Assembly: GCA_009699825.1 (NCBI GenBank)
Contig: WLNM01000052.1
Location: forward strand, 1-7,459
Length of the DNA: 7,459 nucleotides
Source of the DNA: Actinomycetota bacterium
Lineage (GTDB): Bacteria; Actinomycetota; Actinomycetes; Nanopelagicales; Nanopelagicaceae
Direction: 5' to 3'
Position numbers and translations under genes: made by a program. A model generated the notes under the pieces. It did no database searches and was not told the origin of the DNA. It worked only from the letters and a program-made list of their open reading frames with translations. Numbering within the stretch: position 1 is the first letter of the stretch; each line of letters starts with the position of its first letter. Below, piece by piece: positions 1 to 6,129 of the stretch.

Positions 1-1658
1 ATGAAGAATTCGAAATATCAGAAACTCCTCCCTTTGAATCTCCCGTCGTTGCGCAATGGAATGCAGCCCCAGAGGAAGATGAAGAGTTAGATGAAGAAGA
101 GTTTGACGAAGAATTCACCGTAGCAATGCCCAAACCGGCAACGCAGCAGATTGCAAAAGATTCTCGACCAGTTCAACTTTTATTATCGAGTGATTCTCAT
201 TATGAATTACCGCCACCTGACATTCTTCGCACAGGTCCGGCTGCAAAGGCTAAGAGCAAGGTCAATGAGAGTGTTGTCGCATCCCTGACCGAAGTATTCA
301 AACAATTTGAAATCGATGCAGAAGTAACCGGATTTATGCGTGGACCTACAGTGACTCGATATGAGGTTGAACTAGGTAATGCGGTAAAAGTGGAACGAAT
401 CACTGCGTTAGCAAAGAATATTTCATATGCTGTTGCAAGTAGTGACGTTCGAATACTTTCGCCAATTCCAGGAAAATCTGCGGTGGGTATTGAAATCCCA
501 AATGCTGACCGCGAGATTGTCGCATTAGGTGATGTGATGCGCTCTAGTGTCGCCGGCCAAGATCATCACCCAATGCTTGTAGCTCTTGGCAAAGATGTAG
601 AAGGAAATTTTGTGTGCGCAAACTTAGCGAAGATGCCTCACTTACTTGTTGCGGGCGCGACAGGTGCAGGAAAATCGTCAATGATCAATGCAATGATTAC
701 ATCTATTCTGATGCGAGCAACTCCGGATGATGTTCGATTAGTTCTCATTGATCCAAAGCGCGTTGAGTTAACTGCGTATGAAGGAATTCCACATTTAATT
801 ACCCCGATCATCACTAACCCAAAGAAGGCTGCTGATGCATTGACATGGGTTGTGCGCGAAATGGACCTACGCTACGAAGATTTATCCACATTTGGTTTTA
901 GACATATCGATGATTTCAATAAGGCAGTACGTGCAGGAAAAGTTGTTGTTCCTGAGGGCAGCGATCGAGTAGTTGAGCCCTACCCTTACTTGCTGGTAAT
1001 CATTGATGAACTTGCCGATCTTATGATGATTGCTGCGCGTGAAGTAGAAGAGTCAGTCGTTCGAATAACTCAACTTGCACGTTCGGCGGGAATCCACCTA
1101 GTACTTGCAACTCAACGACCAAGTGTGGATGTAGTTACGGGATTGATTAAAGCTAATGTGCCGTCTCGACTCTCATTTGCAACATCTTCACTTGCTGATA
1201 GTCGAGTAATTCTCGATAGCCCGGGTGCTGAAAAACTTGTCGGTCAAGGTGATGCGCTCTTTATTCCGATGGGCGCCAGCCGAGCAATAAGAATTCAAGG
1301 CGCATATGTTTCAGAGCGAGAAATAGAAGCAGTTACTACACATGTTAAGAAACAATTAGCACCTAGATATCGTGAAGATGTCACGGCGCCTGTTTCTTCT
1401 GCCAAGTTAGTTGATAAAGATATTGGTGATGACTTGGATATTTTGTTGCAAGCGGTCGAACTTGTAATTGGAACGCAATTTGGTTCTACATCAATGCTGC
1501 AAAGAAAATTACGAGTTGGCTTTGCAAAGGCAGGAAGATTAATGGATCTCATGGAGTCGCGGGGCATCGTTGGTCCATCCGAAGGTTCGAAAGCACGAAC
1601 AGTTCTAGTAAAACCAGATGAACTCGATTCTGTACTTGCAACGCTTCGCGATTACTAG
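1..1658 (+). CDS. ftsK: DNA translocase FtsK, C-terminal part (5' end outside window)
   Basis: FtsK/SpoIIIE-type motor that pumps chromosomal DNA through the closing division septum and activates XerCD at dif. The reading frame is open from base 3, so the ATG at 126 is internal and the true start, with the N-terminal membrane segments, lies to the left. Visible in order: an acidic Glu/Asp-rich linker (about 3-120); the alpha domain (about 260-540, with GPTVTRYEVE); the RecA-like beta motor with Walker A GATGAGKS (654-677), Walker B LLVIIDELAD (990-1019) and the hallmark HLVLATQRPSVDVVTGLIKA (about 1100-1160); then the winged-helix gamma domain (about 1430-1640), which in this family reads KOPS polarity sequences. 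The stop is TAG at 1656-1658. About 551 residues are present, which is the soluble half of a normal FtsK. No frameshift or missing catalytic residue was seen. Identity is secure; only the 5' end is unknown. Confidence 0.96.
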   Translation, partial: EEFEISETPPFESPVVAQWNAAPEEDEELDEEEFDEEFTVAMPKPATQQIAKDSRPVQLLLSSDSHYELPPPDILRTGPAAKAKSKVNESVVASLTEVFKQFEIDAEVTGFMRGPTVTRYEVELGNAVKVERITALAKNISYAVASSDVRILSPIPGKSAVGIEIPNADREIVALGDVMRSSVAGQDHHPMLVALGKDVEGNFVCANLAKMPHLLVAGATGAGKSSMINAMITSILMRATPDDVRLVLIDPKRVELTAYEGIPHLITPIITNPKKAADALTWVVREMDLRYEDLSTFGFRHIDDFNKAVRAGKVVVPEGSDRVVEPYPYLLVIIDELADLMMIAAREVEESVVRITQLARSAGIHLVLATQRPSVDVVTGLIKANVPSRLSFATSSLADSRVILDSPGAEKLVGQGDALFIPMGASRAIRIQGAYVSEREIEAVTTHVKKQLAPRYREDVTAPVSSAKLVDKDIGDDLDILLQAVELVIGTQFGSTSMLQRKLRVGFAKAGRLMDLMESRGIVGPSEGSKARTVLVKPDELDSVLATLRDY

Positions 1659-1788
1659 TTGTTCATTTAATAGGCGCTAGAAATTGGGGTGAGATGACCT
1701 CCAAAGTGCCGTAGGGGCTACCGCTCGTTACTTGGCGGGGCTACCATAGGAACACCAGATGCAGCATTTCGAATTTTGATGAGGTCAT
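1659..1788 (+). other. ftsK-rodZ gap with possible structured leader
   Basis: This 130-base gap holds no convincing gene. The segment 1673-1710 can pair as GGCGCU/AGUGCC (1673-1678 with 1705-1710), then an AGAAA bulge, then UUGGGG/CCUCCAA-side pairing (1684-1689 with 1699-1704) closing a 9-base loop. A second stem pairs CCGC (1721-1724) with GCGG (1735-1738). The 9-mer GGGGCTACC occurs at 1714-1722 and again at 1737-1745, 23 bases apart. TACCAT at 1742-1747 fits a TANNNT -10 box but has no clear -35. If transcription starts upstream, the hairpins would form the rodZ leader. If it starts after TACCAT, the repeat would lie in promoter DNA. I do not recognise a known riboswitch family. The folding is from hand pairing only. 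Confidence 0.4.
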
Positions 1789-2556
1789 ATGTCACTCGGT
1801 TCCGTCATACGTCAGGCTCGCATTGATGCGGGTTTAAGCGTTGACGATCTTTCAGAGCGCACAAGTATTCGTGCAGGTTTGCTCAAAGAAATTGAAAGTG
1901 ATGATTTCACAAAATGTGGTGGCGAAACTTACGCGCGTGGTCACTTAAGAAACATTGCCCCACACATCAAGATGGATTCAACATTACTTCTAGAGTTGTA
2001 TTCAAACGAACAATCGATGCAACCTCGTGGCATCCACGAGATGCTTGCCGAAAATAATGTGATGACGAACCCAATTGATAAGAAGACAATTTCTTGGAAA
2101 ACTTTGGCAGGAATTTCACTTGCGACCCTTGCGCTCTTAGGCGCCGTACAAATAATAATTTCTAATTCAAAGGCAACGATAATTTCAAATCCAGAGGTGG
2201 TTGCAACAGAATCTGCCACCGCCGTACCGTCAAATACGCCCGAAGTTCAACCGACACAAAGCGAGTCTGTCACCCCTGAACTTCCTCGCGATACTTATTC
2301 ATCAGGAACTGGTGTTGCCGTAATTGTCACAGCAACTCGTGGCACTTCATGGTTATTTGTTTCCGACGCAAGTGGGACAACTTTATATAGCGGACAAATC
2401 AGAACAGGGCAAAAACTTAATTTTAGTTCCACAACACGAGTCAGTCTAAAAGTTGGTAATGCAGGCGTTGTAGATGTTTCAGTAAATGGCAAAACCGCAG
2501 AGCAGATTGGCGCTGATGGCGAAGTAGTTTCAGTTTCATATGGGGTTACTTCATAA
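1789..2556 (+). CDS. RodZ-like membrane HTH protein (HTH_25, one TM, DUF4115)
   Basis: Bitopic membrane protein of the RodZ type. RodZ links cytoskeleton or cell-wall synthesis machinery to the membrane in other bacteria; here that role is inferred. Residues about 3-70 form a Cro/C1-like helix-turn-helix of the HTH_25 kind (IRQARIDAGLSVDDLSERTSI, then the typical YARGHLRNIA). A single hydrophobic segment spans about 103-124, with IDKK just before it. A Ser/Thr/Pro-rich linker (about 125-170) leads to a beta-rich DUF4115 domain (about 172-252, RGTSWLFVSDASGTTLYSGQ). Topology should be N-terminus in the cytoplasm and C-terminus outside. GATGAGG ends 4 bases before the ATG, supporting this start. 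255 residues suits actinobacterial homologues, which sit between ftsK and rimO. Whether an MreB partner exists cannot be seen here; acI-type cells may lack one, so the gene symbol is withheld. Confidence 0.85.
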   Translation: MSLGSVIRQARIDAGLSVDDLSERTSIRAGLLKEIESDDFTKCGGETYARGHLRNIAPHIKMDSTLLLELYSNEQSMQPRGIHEMLAENNVMTNPIDKKTISWKTLAGISLATLALLGAVQIIISNSKATIISNPEVVATESATAVPSNTPEVQPTQSESVTPELPRDTYSSGTGVAVIVTATRGTSWLFVSDASGTTLYSGQIRTGQKLNFSSTTRVSLKVGNAGVVDVSVNGKTAEQIGADGEVVSVSYGVTS

Positions 2557-2570
2557 CTTTTGCGCAAAAG
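2557..2570. repeat. 14-bp perfect palindrome between rodZ-like gene and rimO
   Basis: CTTTTGCGCAAAAG is its own reverse complement and begins on the base right after the rodZ stop codon. It lies in the -35 to -10 spacer of the proposed rimO promoter, so it could be an operator. As RNA it could form a 5-bp stem with a GCGC loop, too weak and without a U-tract to count as a terminator. Confidence 0.5.
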
Positions 2571-2574
2571 CCTG

Positions 2575-2580
2575 TAACAT
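2575..2580 (+). promoter_or_regulatory. Probable -10 box of a leaderless rimO promoter
   Basis: TAACAT matches the actinobacterial TANNNT -10 consensus, preceded directly by TG. Seven bases (2581-2587) separate it from the A of the rimO ATG at 2588, the standard distance from a -10 box to the first transcribed base. Transcription would therefore begin at or one base before the start codon. This explains why no Shine-Dalgarno sequence is found in CCTGTAACATCACCCCA. No good -35 is visible around 2552-2557. Confidence 0.55.
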
Positions 2581-2587
2581 CACCCCA

Positions 2588-3970
2588 ATGAGTCGCACAG
2601 TCGCAGTTATCACCCTTGGCTGTGCTCGTAATGAAGTTGATTCAGAAGAGTTAGCTGGACGTTTAGCAGCTGATGGCTGGATCCTTGTTGACGATGTAGA
2701 AAAAGCTGAAGTAGCACTAGTGAATACATGTGGATTTATTGAATCCGCAAAAAAAGACTCTGTTGATGCATTGCTAGAAGCTAATTCACTTAAAGGCCAT
2801 GGAGTTACGCGCGCCGTAGTAGCAGTTGGATGCATGGCTGAGCGATACGGACAAGAACTTGCTGAAGCGTTACCTGAAGCAGATGCAATTTTAGGTTTTG
2901 ATGACTACCAAGATATATCTGCCAGATTGCAATCAATTGTTTCTGGAAATTCTCATACGCCACACGTACCAAGAGATCGTAGATCTCTATTGCCAATAGC
3001 TCCAGTTGACAGAGCGGCAGTACGGGATGAAGAACACACGTCAAAAGTTGGCGCAGGCGGAACTCTTTTTCGCAAGCGACTAGGTAATGCACCGTGGGCA
3101 CCACTTAAAATTGCCTCAGGTTGTGATCGACGTTGCTCTTTTTGTGCGATCCCCTATTTCCGAGGCTCATTCGTTTCTAGACGCCCTACTGAAATTCTTG
3201 AGGAAGCTCGCTGGCTTGCCGACAATGGCGTTTCTGAGTTATTTCTCGTCAGCGAAAACACAACTTCATACGGTAAAGATTTTGGTGATTTACGTTTGAT
3301 GGAGACCATGTTGCCGGAGTTTGCGGCGATTTCAGGGATTGAGCGAGTTCGTTTGTCTTATCTACAACCAGCTGAGATGCGTCCATCTTTATTACAGGCA
3401 ATGGTTGCAACAGAGAAAGTGGCACCGTACTTTGATCTTTCATTTCAACACACAAGTCCTTCAGTGCTGCGTGCAATGCGCAGATTTGGGGATAGCGAAA
3501 AATTCCTTCATCTCATCAATCAAATTCGAGCCCTCGATCCCCAAGCTGGAATTCGTTCTAATTTTATCGTTGGGTTTCCTGGAGAAACGCAAGAAGATTT
3601 CGATGGACTCGCCGAATTTATAACGCAAGCACAACTTGATGCAGTTGGAATTTTTGGCTACTCAGATGAAGATAACACTGAAGCGCTTTCTCTTGGAGAA
3701 AAGTTAGATACAGAGGTAATAGCACAGCGAGTTGAATCCCTTTCAAGTTTGGCTGATGAAATGGTTTCACAACGCGCGCACATGCGTATTGGGCAACGTG
3801 TTCGGGTGCTAATTGAAGACGCCGAATTACAAGAAGGCAGAGCGGACCATCAAGGACCAGAAGTTGATGGAACAACTTCTTTCATTGGTACAAATTTCAA
3901 AGTGGGCGAGTACGTTGATGCTGAGGTCATAGAAAGTATTGGCGCAGATTTGGTGGCCAAGCCAGTATGA
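2588..3970 (+). CDS. rimO: Ribosomal protein S12 methylthiotransferase RimO
   Basis: Radical-SAM methylthiotransferase that adds a methylthio group to a conserved aspartate of ribosomal protein S12 (uS12), using two 4Fe-4S clusters in the cytoplasm. The N-terminal UPF0004 domain shows the three cluster cysteines C12 (LGCARN), C48 (NTCGF) and C82 (VGCMAE). The radical-SAM motif CxxxCxxC is at residues 179-186 (CDRRCSFC), and a TRAM domain covers about 395-460. The start was set at 2588 (460 residues), because homologues begin just before VALVTLGCARNEVDSEE. The ATG at 2540 would add 16 unrelated residues and overlap rodZ. No ribosome-binding site precedes 2588; a TANNNT box 7 bases upstream suggests leaderless translation. 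The last codons overlap the pgsA start as ATGA, so the two are probably translationally coupled. RimO rather than MiaB is supported by the LGCARNEVDSE motif and actinobacterial context. Confidence 0.95.
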   Translation: MSRTVAVITLGCARNEVDSEELAGRLAADGWILVDDVEKAEVALVNTCGFIESAKKDSVDALLEANSLKGHGVTRAVVAVGCMAERYGQELAEALPEADAILGFDDYQDISARLQSIVSGNSHTPHVPRDRRSLLPIAPVDRAAVRDEEHTSKVGAGGTLFRKRLGNAPWAPLKIASGCDRRCSFCAIPYFRGSFVSRRPTEILEEARWLADNGVSELFLVSENTTSYGKDFGDLRLMETMLPEFAAISGIERVRLSYLQPAEMRPSLLQAMVATEKVAPYFDLSFQHTSPSVLRAMRRFGDSEKFLHLINQIRALDPQAGIRSNFIVGFPGETQEDFDGLAEFITQAQLDAVGIFGYSDEDNTEALSLGEKLDTEVIAQRVESLSSLADEMVSQRAHMRIGQRVRVLIEDAELQEGRADHQGPEVDGTTSFIGTNFKVGEYVDAEVIESIGADLVAKPV

Positions 3971-4512
3971 AATTTCCTTCCTTCTTAACTCCAAATGTCA
4001 TCACAAGTCTGCGAATCGCATTCTTGCCAGTTGGTGCGTATGCCCTCTTTAAAAATGGTGGAAGTGATCCCTCATGGCAAATAATTTCTTGGTGGATTTT
4101 TTTCATTCTAGGGTTAAGTGACATATTAGATGGGAATCTTGCCCGCAGCAGAAACACAGTTACCGAGTTTGGCAAATTCTTAGATCCCATCGCAGATAAA
4201 GCCATGCTGGGCACTGCGATGGTGTCCCTCTCAATTCTTGGTCGCATGCCATGGTGGATAACTACCGTCATAATGGCTCGCGAAATTGGAATTACAATAT
4301 TTAGATTAGCTGTTATCAAACGCGGAGTAATTCCAGCAAACCGTGGCGGAAAAATCAAAACTTTTTTCCAAGGTTTCGGTGTAGGTTTTTATGTGCTGCC
4401 CTTGAGCCAAGACATGTTCTGGTTCAGAGATAGCTTTATGGCTGTTGCTATAATTTTAACTCTGGTAACCGGTGTGCATTACATAGTCTCTGCATTTACC
4501 AATAAGAAATAG
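3967..4512 (+). CDS. pgsA: CDP-diacylglycerol--glycerol-3-phosphate 3-phosphatidyltransferase
   Basis: Integral membrane CDP-alcohol phosphatidyltransferase, most likely making phosphatidylglycerophosphate from CDP-diacylglycerol and glycerol-3-phosphate, the first step to phosphatidylglycerol. The full family signature D-x2-DG-x2-AR-x8-G-x3-D-x3-D is intact at residues 52-77 (DILDGNLARS to DPIAD), with all catalytic aspartates. The N-terminus TPNVITSLRI is the usual entry helix. Several hydrophobic segments follow (about 37-50, 79-105, 128-140, 155-175). 181 residues is a normal length. The start overlaps the rimO stop (ATGA), so it probably relies on coupled translation. Members of this superfamily differ in alcohol substrate (glycerol-phosphate, inositol-phosphate, cardiolipin synthesis). 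The place between rimO and cinA is where Actinobacteria keep a PgsA-type enzyme, but substrate is not proved by sequence alone. Confidence 0.88.
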   Translation: MKFPSFLTPNVITSLRIAFLPVGAYALFKNGGSDPSWQIISWWIFFILGLSDILDGNLARSRNTVTEFGKFLDPIADKAMLGTAMVSLSILGRMPWWITTVIMAREIGITIFRLAVIKRGVIPANRGGKIKTFFQGFGVGFYVLPLSQDMFWFRDSFMAVAIILTLVTGVHYIVSAFTNKK

Positions 4513-4527
4513 CATGAAGGGATTTTC

Positions 4528-5019
4528 ATGAGCAATGCATCTGAAATTACCTCTGCTATGAAAGATGTCATCGCACACTTAAAGTTAAGAAATGAAACTT
4601 TGAGCACCGCTGAATCAATTACTGGCGGGGGATTGGGATATGCGATTACAAGCGTTCCGGGTTCTTCGGATATTTATGTGGGTGGTTCAATTGCGTATCA
4701 CAGCGAAATTAAGCAATCACACCTCGGTGTTTCTTCAGAATTAATAAAGTCCAAAACTGTCTATAGCGAAGAAGTTGCTCTAGAGATGGCCAAGGGCGCA
4801 CTTAAAACCTTTAAAACAACATGGGCGATCGCAACCACTGGAGTAGCCGGCCCTGATACATCTGATGGAGTACCGGCCGGAACTGTATGGGTAGCAATCG
4901 CAGGGCCTATCACCCAGAGCATTCAATTAGCCCTCGATGGTGAGCGTGAAAATATACGAAGTGGGACTGTCGCCAGCGCAATTGGGACCTTTGCGCGTAT
5001 CCTTAGGTCTAGAGATTAA
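4528..5019 (+). CDS. pncC: CinA C-terminal-domain protein, nicotinamide-nucleotide amidohydrolase (PncC)
   Basis: Stand-alone CinA C-terminal domain. In characterised members this domain deamidates nicotinamide mononucleotide to nicotinic acid mononucleotide, recycling NMN released by the NAD-dependent DNA ligase. Conserved blocks are AESITGG (residues 28-34), GGSIAYHSEIK (53-62, with the conserved Tyr57 and Lys62) and TTGVAGPD with the following PAGTVWVAI. 163 residues is the expected length for the short form. The N-terminal MoaB-like CinA domain is absent and no remnant is seen upstream. A good ribosome-binding site, GAAGGGA at 4516-4522, stands 5 bases before the ATG. The gene follows pgsA by 15 bases and precedes clgR by 22. 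The old 'competence-damage inducible' name and its closeness to recA do not by themselves imply a role in competence. Confidence 0.9.
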   Translation: MSNASEITSAMKDVIAHLKLRNETLSTAESITGGGLGYAITSVPGSSDIYVGGSIAYHSEIKQSHLGVSSELIKSKTVYSEEVALEMAKGALKTFKTTWAIATTGVAGPDTSDGVPAGTVWVAIAGPITQSIQLALDGERENIRSGTVASAIGTFARILRSRD

Positions 5020-5041
5020 GCACGAGAGGGTGGAGCGCGCC

Positions 5042-5305
5042 ATGTTGTTACGTGAAGCAGTCGGTACGACCCTTCGCGCTGCCCGCACAGAGCAATCCCG
5101 AACACTTCGAGATGTCGCTCGCGATGCTCGTGTATCCCTTGGTTACCTCTCTGAAGTAGAACGCGGACAGAAGGAAGCGTCATCAGAGCTCTTATCTGCA
5201 ATTTGCACAGCTCTAGGTTTAACACTTTCAACGGTCATGAGTGATGTATCTGTTCATATTAAATCTTCTGAAGTTGCAATACTCAGTGTCGTAGACGCCG
5301 CGTAA
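5042..5305 (+). CDS. clgR: ClgR-like XRE-family transcriptional regulator
   Basis: Small DNA-binding regulator of the ClgR type, which in Actinobacteria activates clp protease and other stress genes. The protein is almost all one XRE/HTH_3 domain (residues about 9-65), with the strongly conserved DARVSLGYLSEVERGQKEAS and SSELLSAICTALGL. The start at 5042 (87 residues) was chosen because homologues begin M-L-L-R-E-x-[IV]-G and TGGAG stands 6 bases upstream. An in-frame ATG at 4937 would overlap pncC by 83 bases and add unrelated sequence. The C-terminus is ...VVDAA; as I recall, two terminal alanines are needed for ClpP-dependent turnover of Streptomyces ClgR, so feedback proteolysis may be kept here. 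The tetR-like gene starts 2 bases after its stop. Family identity is strong; regulon membership in this organism is inferred. Confidence 0.85.
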   Translation: MLLREAVGTTLRAARTEQSRTLRDVARDARVSLGYLSEVERGQKEASSELLSAICTALGLTLSTVMSDVSVHIKSSEVAILSVVDAA

Positions 5306-5307
5306 CA

Positions 5308-5820
5308 GTGGCGCACTTATACGCACTCCAAGGAGCAACGGCTTCTCGTTCTGAGGCTGCCTTATTAACTGCTACAAAAGAAATTATTTCAACCCAAGGG
5401 ATCAAAAATCTTGCAATGATTGATATTGCCGATATCTCGCAAGTTTCTAGAGCCACGTTGTACAACCACTTTCGCGATAAAGACGCTGTTTTATACTCAC
5501 TTCTGAGCCGTGAAGTTATTAACTTGTTTAAGGGTGCACCCAGCAACCCAGCCGATTTGCTCGAGTATTTCTCATGTGCAATTAGTGCAGACTCTGCCCT
5601 TGCCGGAATGCGCTCGCATGATCCTGCGATTCTGACCACAATGTTGCTACGTAGTGATGACAAGATTTGGCACGCAATTGATGCATTCTTTATCAACGCG
5701 CTAGGTTCTGAAGTGAAAGCCGGAATCGCGATTTCATGGCTTGTGGGTCAAGTTCTTCAACCACTGACGCCCAATCAATCCAAAGCACAGGCAGCCCAAC
5801 TTCTACATGCGTATCTCTGA
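5308..5820 (+). CDS. TetR-family transcriptional regulator
   Basis: TetR/AcrR-type repressor of unknown ligand and target. The N-terminal HTH domain is clear (residues about 14-60): AALLTATKEIISTQGIKNLAMIDIADISQVSRATLYNHFRDKDAVLYSLL, interrupted here only for reading: key parts are the GI-x-N start, the recognition helix SRATLYNHF and KD-x-V. The C-terminal part (about 65-170) is helical and not recognisable as any ligand-specific subfamily. It starts with GTG 2 bases after the clgR stop, with no ribosome-binding site, so coupling to clgR is likely. Its end overlaps the DUF3046 start by 14 bases. A TetR gene is not part of the textbook clgR-DUF3046-recA neighbourhood of Mycobacterium, so it may be lineage-specific. 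Targets are unknown; the palindromes at 6165-6180 or 2557-2570 are candidate operators by position only. Confidence 0.88.
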   Translation: MAHLYALQGATASRSEAALLTATKEIISTQGIKNLAMIDIADISQVSRATLYNHFRDKDAVLYSLLSREVINLFKGAPSNPADLLEYFSCAISADSALAGMRSHDPAILTTMLLRSDDKIWHAIDAFFINALGSEVKAGIAISWLVGQVLQPLTPNQSKAQAAQLLHAYL

Positions 5821-6004
5821 TCTTCGAGAGCGAATACTTTTAAGTTTTGGTCCCCAATGGGCCCCTTCATTTAGTGCCGATATTGCAATCTCAGAATTGG
5901 GTAGCAAGAGCATTAATGAAGCGCTCGCTGCCGGTCTTGAACCTGATGAAATCTGGAGAGCCGTCTGTAAGGCTCATCCGGAACAGACTGCTCCGCATAA
6001 GTAG
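5807..6004 (+). CDS. DUF3046 protein
   Basis: Conserved small actinobacterial protein of unknown function, recognised as DUF3046 from the pattern FGPQWAPSFSADIAISELG followed by ALAAGLEPDEIWRAVCKAHP. This family almost always lies directly upstream of recA, as here and as in Mycobacterium tuberculosis. The protein is 65 residues, soluble and helical by composition, without cysteine pairs, signal peptide or membrane segment. Its ATG lies inside the last codons of the tetR-like gene, a 14-base overlap, and no separate ribosome-binding site is evident, which suggests translational coupling. It ends with TAG at 6002-6004, 41 bases before the LexA box. The steady link with recA suggests a link with DNA repair, but no activity can be read from the sequence. 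Confidence 0.82.
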   Translation: MRISDLRERILLSFGPQWAPSFSADIAISELGSKSINEALAAGLEPDEIWRAVCKAHPEQTAPHK

Positions 6005-6044
6005 ACCAATTCATAACGGCGTGTCGAGCGCTTAATGTGGCGTT

Positions 6045-6058
6045 CGAACAGGTGTTCG
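6045..6058. promoter_or_regulatory. LexA-binding SOS box upstream of recA
   Basis: CGAACAGGTGTTCG fits every position of the Gram-positive/actinobacterial LexA consensus CGAACRNRYGTTYG. It lies 139 bases before the recA start codon, in the intergenic region where actinobacterial recA SOS boxes are expected. A possible TANNNT -10 (TATCCT, 6061-6066) starts 2 bases after it, so bound LexA would cover a promoter at that site. The -35 of that promoter is not clear. Confidence 0.9.
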
Positions 6059-6060
6059 TA

Positions 6061-6066
6061 TATCCT
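6061..6066 (+). promoter_or_regulatory. Possible -10 box of the SOS-controlled distal recA promoter
   Basis: TATCCT fits TANNNT and sits just downstream of the LexA box, where repression would be effective. At 17-bp spacing the -35 region reads TGGCGT (6038-6043), a poor match. The call rests mainly on position beside the SOS box; alternatives nearby cannot be excluded. Confidence 0.35.
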
Positions 6067-6099
6067 TATCCCTGTACAACCAGAGCGGTTCCATCTTCC

Positions 6100-6129
6100 G
6101 CCCACAGCCTTTGTAAAAAGTGCTGGGGC
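6100..6129 (+). other. Strong bulged hairpin with GUAA tetraloop in recA leader
   Basis: Bases 6100-6103 pair with 6126-6129 (GCCC/GGGC), 6105-6108 with 6122-6125 (CAGC/GCUG) and 6109-6112 with 6117-6120 (CUUU/AAAG). This gives 12 base pairs with single-base bulges A6104 and U6121, closed by GUAA, a GNRA-type loop. No U-tract follows, so it is not a canonical intrinsic terminator, although actinobacterial terminators often lack one. It would be in the leader of any transcript from the SOS promoter and ends at the proximal promoter motif. It could terminate read-through from the upstream operon or stabilise RNA. Confidence 0.5.

Noticed and set aside
126..128. ATG as the start of ftsK
   Set aside because: The same frame is open to base 3 and encodes the acidic linker normal for FtsK; the real start is left of the window.
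1237..1259. TTGTCGGT inside ftsK resembling the PafBC-type promoter
   Set aside because: After the 8-base spacer the sequence is GCGCTC, not TANNNT, and it lies within conserved coding sequence (KLVGQG).
1585..1600. GTTCG-N6-CGAAC inverted repeat near the end of ftsK
   Set aside because: The half-sites are in the opposite order and spacing to the LexA box (CGAAC-N4-GTTCG), and it lies in the coding gamma domain.
1686..1702. TPP-riboswitch-like text (GGGGTGAGATGACC) upstream of the rodZ-like gene
   Set aside because: The rest of the TPP aptamer core (the GAACCTGATC-type segment) is missing, and the downstream gene has no thiamine link.
1694..1714. Six-codon ORF (ATG at 1694 to TAG) that could be a leader peptide
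   Set aside because: Too short to support, with no regulatory codon bias; it also lies within the proposed hairpin.
2540..2587. Longer rimO starting at 2540
   Set aside because: It adds 16 residues with no family resemblance and overlaps the rodZ-like gene; homologues start at the equivalent of 2588.
4937..5041. Longer clgR starting at 4937
   Set aside because: It would overlap pncC by 83 bases; the extra residues are the out-of-frame reading of pncC, and TGGAG supports 5042.
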